A DNA stretch of 9,631 nucleotides. Origin: Actinomycetes bacterium. Its GTDB lineage: Bacteria > Actinomycetota > Actinomycetes > Streptosporangiales > Streptosporangiaceae. The DNA is taken from the NCBI GenBank assembly GCA_025964635.1, contig JAOPYP010000490.1, positions 1 to 9,631 on the forward strand, read 5' to 3'. The notes under the pieces are model-generated. The model had not been told where the DNA came from. It was given only the letters and a program-made list of their open reading frames with translations, and did no database searches. Shown here piece after piece: positions 7,540 to 9,631 of this stretch. The position numbers and the translations under genes were made by a program. How positions within the stretch are numbered: the first letter of the stretch is position 1; every line of letters starts with the position of its first letter.

Positions 7540-7809
7540 ATGAACGAGCAGGCGCCCCCTGCCTGGCCGGCCGGGGTCGGGGACCTCGCGGCTGCGGACC
7601 ACCAGCGATGGGCGGGCCTTGTCGTGCGCAACCTGATCCACGCGATCAGCGAGCATAGCCAGTTCGACCCCGCACACCTTGTAGGCCCGGCTGTTATGAT
7701 CCTCCACTCCGTCAACCACCAGGCCACCATCGACAGCCAAGGACGCGAGGTTCTGAGCCAGGTCGGTGTTGTGCGTGCGTTTGTCGGCCGGAAGCTCCGT
7801 TTTCGCTGA
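7540..7809 (+). CDS. Possible small protein, 89 aa, function unknown
   Basis: ATG at 7540 follows GGGTGGAA, a modest ribosome binding site, and the frame runs to TGA at 7807-7809. Third codon positions are mostly G or C in the first two thirds, supporting this strand over the overlapping minus-strand frame. The product includes DHQRWAGLVVRNLIHAIS and FDPAHLVGPAVMILHSVNHQ, which look like an alpha-helical soluble protein; I recognise no family. Its stop lies only 7 nt before the 12-bp repeat that flanks the IS element, so it may be the remnant of a longer gene, although the stop lies before the repeat. Confidence 0.4.
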   Translation: MNEQAPPAWPAGVGDLAAADHQRWAGLVVRNLIHAISEHSQFDPAHLVGPAVMILHSVNHQATIDSQGREVLSQVGVVRAFVGRKLRFR

Positions 7810-7815
7810 TAGGTC

Positions 7816-7827
7816 CGGAGGGTGTGG
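7816..7827 (+). repeat. Left copy of 12-bp direct repeat flanking the IS (tRNA 3'-end sequence)
   Basis: CGGAGGGTGTGG here is identical to 9113-9124, which is the 3' acceptor end and start of the T stem of the tRNA-Ser-like gene read on the opposite strand. It could be a target duplication or a recombination scar. Confidence 0.7.
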
Positions 7828-7833
7828 TGCCTA

Positions 7834-7852
7834 GCCTCAGGACATGCGAATG
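7834..7852 (+). repeat. Extra, outer copy of the IS terminal-repeat sequence
   Basis: CTCAGGACATGCGAATG (7836-7852) resembles both the inner left terminal repeat at 7856-7875 and the reverse complement of the right one, with 14 of 17 positions matching the right end. The left side of the element thus has two tandem end-like sequences about 22 bp apart, and either could be the true boundary. Confidence 0.55.
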
Positions 7853-7855
7853 GCG

Positions 7856-7875
7856 TGTCTCAAGACATAGGAATG
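7856..7875 (+). repeat. Left terminal inverted repeat of the IS481-family element
   Basis: TGTCTCAAGACATAGGAATG pairs as an inverted repeat with 9085-9104. It contains an internal palindrome-like core (GTCT-CA-AGAC) of the sort bound by a transposase. Confidence 0.7.
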
Positions 7876-7897
7876 CGCCGGCCGCCAGGGTCGGCGG

Positions 7898-9073
7898 ATG
7901 TCGAAGGCGCGCCTGGTCATCACCGCTGTCATCACCGAGGGCCGCAGTCAGGGGGAGGTGGCCCGGGCCTATGGGGTGTCCCAGGGGTGGGTCAGCCGGC
8001 TTGTGTCCCGGTACCGCGATGAGGGCGAGGTGGCGTCCGGGCCCCGGTCCCGGCGGCCGCGGACCTCGCCCGCGGCGATCCCGGATACCACAGTTGAGCT
8101 GATCGTCAGGCTGCGGAAGGAACTGTCCGGGCAGGGCCTGGACGCCGGGCCGCACACCATCGCCTGGCACCTGGAACACCACCACCAGGTCAAGGTCTCA
8201 GCGGCGACCATCAGCCGCTGCCTGTCCCGCTCCGGGCTGGTCACTCCCCAGCCCCGCAAGCGCCCCAGGTCGTCCTACCTGCGCTTCGAGGCCCAGCAGC
8301 CGAACGAGTGCTGGCAGGCCGACTTCACCCACTACCCCGCTGGCCAGCGGGGCCGGCACCGAGATCCTGACTCCCGCTATGCACTGTCCCTGACCGCGCA
8401 CCACCGGGTCACCGGCCCGGCCGTGGTCACCGCGTTCCGCGCCGCGGCCGCCGCCTACGGCGCCCCGGCGTCGACGCTGACCGATAACGGGATGGTGTTC
8501 ACGACGAGATTCTCCGGCGGCAGGGGTGGCCGCAACGGCCTGGAGACCGAGCTGCGGCGCCTGGGGATCCGGCAGAAGAACGGGCGCCCGAACCATCCCC
8601 AGACCCAGGGGAAAGTGGAGCGGTTCCAGGCGACCCTCAAGAACTGGCTGGCCGCCCAGCCCGCTGACCTCGCCCAGCTCCAGGCCCTCCTGGACACTTT
8701 CACCGCCGTCTGCAACGACCGGCGGCCGCACCGGTCCCTGCCGCACCGCGCCACCCCCGCCACCGCCTACGGGGCCCGGCCCAAAGCTGTCCCCGGCGAC
8801 CGGACTGGCGATGCGCACGACCGGGTCCGACGCGACAAGGTCAGCAAGACCGGGAACGTCACCTTGCGCACCGGGGGCCGGCTGCACCACATCAGTGTCG
8901 GCCGCACCTACGCCGGAACCTGCGTCCTGCTCCTGGTCCAGGACCTGAGCATCCGCATCATCGACGCCGCGACCGGCGAACTGCTCCGCGAACTCACCCT
9001 CGACCCGGCCAGGGACTACCAGCCCACCGGACAACCACCCGGCCCGAAACCAAAACGACCCCGAACCCGATGA
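7898..9073 (+). CDS. IS481-family DDE transposase, probably defective
   Basis: This 391-aa protein would cut and join the ends of its own IS. Residues 1-43 form a helix-turn-helix (SQGEVARAYGVSQGWVSRLV), followed by a second winged-helix region to about 110 and then the RNase H-like rve core. The acidic triad is Asp142 (WQADFTHY), Asp196 (TDNGMVF) and Glu241 (QGKVERFQ); CNDRRPHRSLPHRATP and the C-terminal beta-rich tail are also typical. ATG 7898 has AGGG 7 nt upstream. One oddity: between HY and SRYAL the family normally has about 17 residues resembling RLAGG..TEILTWLDDH. Here there are 12 unrelated ones (PAGQRGRHRDPD). Reading one base over recovers PLASGAGTEILT, so a one-base insertion near 8335-8338 and a deletion of about 16 bases near 8371 cancel in frame. 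This destroys a core beta strand next to the first catalytic Asp, so activity is doubtful. Confidence 0.88.
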   Translation: MSKARLVITAVITEGRSQGEVARAYGVSQGWVSRLVSRYRDEGEVASGPRSRRPRTSPAAIPDTTVELIVRLRKELSGQGLDAGPHTIAWHLEHHHQVKVSAATISRCLSRSGLVTPQPRKRPRSSYLRFEAQQPNECWQADFTHYPAGQRGRHRDPDSRYALSLTAHHRVTGPAVVTAFRAAAAAYGAPASTLTDNGMVFTTRFSGGRGGRNGLETELRRLGIRQKNGRPNHPQTQGKVERFQATLKNWLAAQPADLAQLQALLDTFTAVCNDRRPHRSLPHRATPATAYGARPKAVPGDRTGDAHDRVRRDKVSKTGNVTLRTGGRLHHISVGRTYAGTCVLLLVQDLSIRIIDAATGELLRELTLDPARDYQPTGQPPGPKPKRPRTR

Positions 9074-9084
9074 AGGTTCGGAGT

Positions 9085-9104
9085 CATTCCGATGTCCTGC
9101 GACA
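9085..9104 (-). repeat. Right terminal inverted repeat of the IS481-family element
   Basis: CATTCCGATGTCCTGCGACA, 11 bp past the transposase stop codon, is the inverted partner of 7856-7875. Confidence 0.7.
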
Positions 9105-9111
9105 TCACAAT

Positions 9112-9201
9112 GCGGAGGGTGTGGGATTCGAACCCACGATGAGACTCGCGCCCCATAGCGGTTTTCAAGACCGGGTTAGCGCTATCGGCCTTGCGGCAGT
9201 C
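9112..9201 (-). tRNA. tRNA-Ser(UGA)-like gene with a non-canonical 5' part, probable remnant or attachment site
   Basis: Read on the minus strand, the 3' part is textbook. The T arm is GTGGG-TTCGAAT-CCCAC (9121-9137). A long variable arm (9138-9157) can pair as ATGGG/CTCAT, which with the anticodon indicates a class II serine tRNA. The anticodon loop is CTTGAAA with anticodon TGA at 9167-9165. The acceptor strand is ACCCTCC with discriminator G (9120-9113). The anticodon stem has one end mismatch (C-C). The 5' side fails: no GGAGGGT acceptor strand lies at the right distance, the D-arm (weak CGC/GCG stem) is followed by about five surplus bases, and the bases near 9195-9201 do not pair with the 3' acceptor. 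No CCA is encoded. The gene is probably non-functional; its 5' boundary is a guess from normal tRNA-Ser length. Confidence 0.6.
9113..9124 (+). repeat. Right copy of 12-bp direct repeat (tRNA-Ser 3' end)
   Basis: CGGAGGGTGTGG is identical to 7816-7827. In minus-strand sense it is the end of the T stem, the acceptor strand and the discriminator base of the tRNA-like gene. Confidence 0.7.
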
Positions 9202-9266
9202 TAGCTGCGCGAACGGCCGTCGTCTGCTCCCACTCCTTGCTATCATCCCGCACATATCCCGCGAGC

Positions 9267-9631
9267 CTAAGTCTGGTTGCCGGGCTCGCCGCTCGTACTG
9301 CTTGTGAAGGCTAGGTCCCCCGGGGCGCCGTCGGGAAGTACGGCGTCGGCATATGCGTGGGAGAGTGCGTTGCCCAGTGCCGCACAGGCATCGGCCGTGC
9401 CTTCCTGCACGTTGGCCAGGATGATCCCGAACGTGCGGAGCGTCGCGCTATGGTCAAGATCAGCCAGGGAGTCGTTCGCGCCGGTCACCGTCACCTCGCC
9501 GCACCACAGCGGCGCCCTGGTCAAAGCGGCTAGCTGCTTGTGGGCCCGGCCTTGCGCACCGGGCTCGTCGTCGCCGTACCAGTACACGAGCCCGGTGCCG
9601 CTGTCGGCGACGCGGGCGGCAAGCTCGAGCG
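9267..9631 (-). CDS. Unrecognised protein, C-terminal part (5' end outside window)
   Basis: The frame is open from the window edge to TAG at 9269-9267 and gives about 121 residues. A GTG at 9587 is a possible internal start, but the frame continues upstream with equally protein-like sequence (LELAARVADSGTGL), so the gene most likely begins outside. The visible part is acidic, with alternating hydrophobic stretches (LVYWYGDDEP, APLWCGEVTVTGAND, LRTFGIILANVQEG). It ends in a Ser/Thr-rich tail. I recognise no domain. Third positions are strongly GC, supporting coding. It is transcribed towards the tRNA-like gene about 65 bp downstream. Confidence 0.6.
   Translation of the reverse strand, partial: LELAARVADSGTGLVYWYGDDEPGAQGRAHKQLAALTRAPLWCGEVTVTGANDSLADLDHSATLRTFGIILANVQEGTADACAALGNALSHAYADAVLPDGAPGDLAFTSSTSGEPGNQT

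Larger units (their letters stand above)
7856..9104 (+). mobile_element. IS481-family insertion sequence, about 1.25 kb
   Basis: The transposase is bracketed by inverted repeats TGTCTCAAGACATAGGAATG (7856-7875) and, at 9085-9104, CATTCCGATGTCCTGCGACA, whose reverse complement matches the left repeat at about 17 of 20 positions. Ends beginning TGT and ending ACA, the size, and a single transposase gene fit IS481. The bases immediately outside (GGCG left, TCAC right) are not a matching target duplication. With the outer end-like sequences taken instead, the element would extend to roughly 7823-9109. It sits 8 bp from the tRNA-Ser-like gene. Confidence 0.75.

Noticed and set aside
7017..7730. 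237-codon minus-strand open frame across the end of the propeller gene
   Set aside because: It is antisense to the conserved last blades of the propeller, and its translation is Trp/Arg-rich and unlike a real protein.
8198..9034. 278-codon open frame antisense to the transposase
   Set aside because: The transposase frame has all catalytic and terminal motifs of IS481; the antisense frame is Gly/Val/Ala-rich, a mirror effect of high-GC codon use.
9229..9235. GGAGTGG (minus strand) as the missing 5' acceptor strand of the tRNA-Ser
   Set aside because: It would make a tRNA about 124 nt long with two acceptor mismatches and no proper D-arm.
1..9631. CRISPR array or tandem repeat array
   Set aside because: No regularly spaced repeats were seen; the only repeats found are at the IS borders.

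Overview
The window looks like accessory DNA from a high-GC actinomycete. Indications are the strongly GC-biased third codon positions in the transposase, GTG starts, the lack of an encoded CCA on the tRNA-like gene, and a broken gene of the mycothiol-dependent maleylpyruvate isomerase / TIGR03086 family, which is typical of mycothiol-making actinobacteria. The genus cannot be fixed from the sequence.

Layout. Bases 3-134 (+) are the 3' end of an unrecognised gene. Bases 220-567 (-) hold a small hypothetical gene. Bases 675-1260 (-) are a maleylpyruvate-isomerase-like pseudogene with two apparent frameshifts. Bases 1348-5316 (-) are the core: a compact, translationally coupled operon read right to left. 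Its genes are a 40-residue one-helix membrane peptide (5194-5316, with a very strong ribosome binding site), a membrane-embedded processive GT2 glycosyltransferase of the hyaluronan synthase/NodC type (3800-5227), a multi-spanning GT-C (GT39/ArnT-like) transferase (2316-3803), and a membrane-anchored GH26-like glycoside hydrolase (1348-2319). The last two junctions are 4-nt GTGA and ATGA overlaps. A 743-bp divergent control region (5317-6059) separates this operon from a secreted PQQ-type beta-propeller protein (6060-7445, +). A possible 89-residue gene follows (7540-7809, +).

The right end is mobile-element territory. An IS481-family element carries a transposase that seems to have lost conserved core residues through a compensated insertion/deletion. 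It abuts a tRNA-Ser(UGA)-like gene whose anticodon arm, variable arm, T arm and 3' acceptor strand are recognisable, but whose 5' part does not fold. A 12-bp copy of that tRNA's 3' end also lies on the far side of the IS. The window ends inside another unrecognised gene (9267-9631, -).

Working model (inference): the peptide, synthase, GT-C enzyme and GH26 enzyme make, decorate and trim an extracellular polysaccharide, in the same logic as synthase-dependent systems that carry their own hydrolase. The divergent secreted propeller could be a cell-surface partner. The product polymer cannot be deduced from sequence alone.
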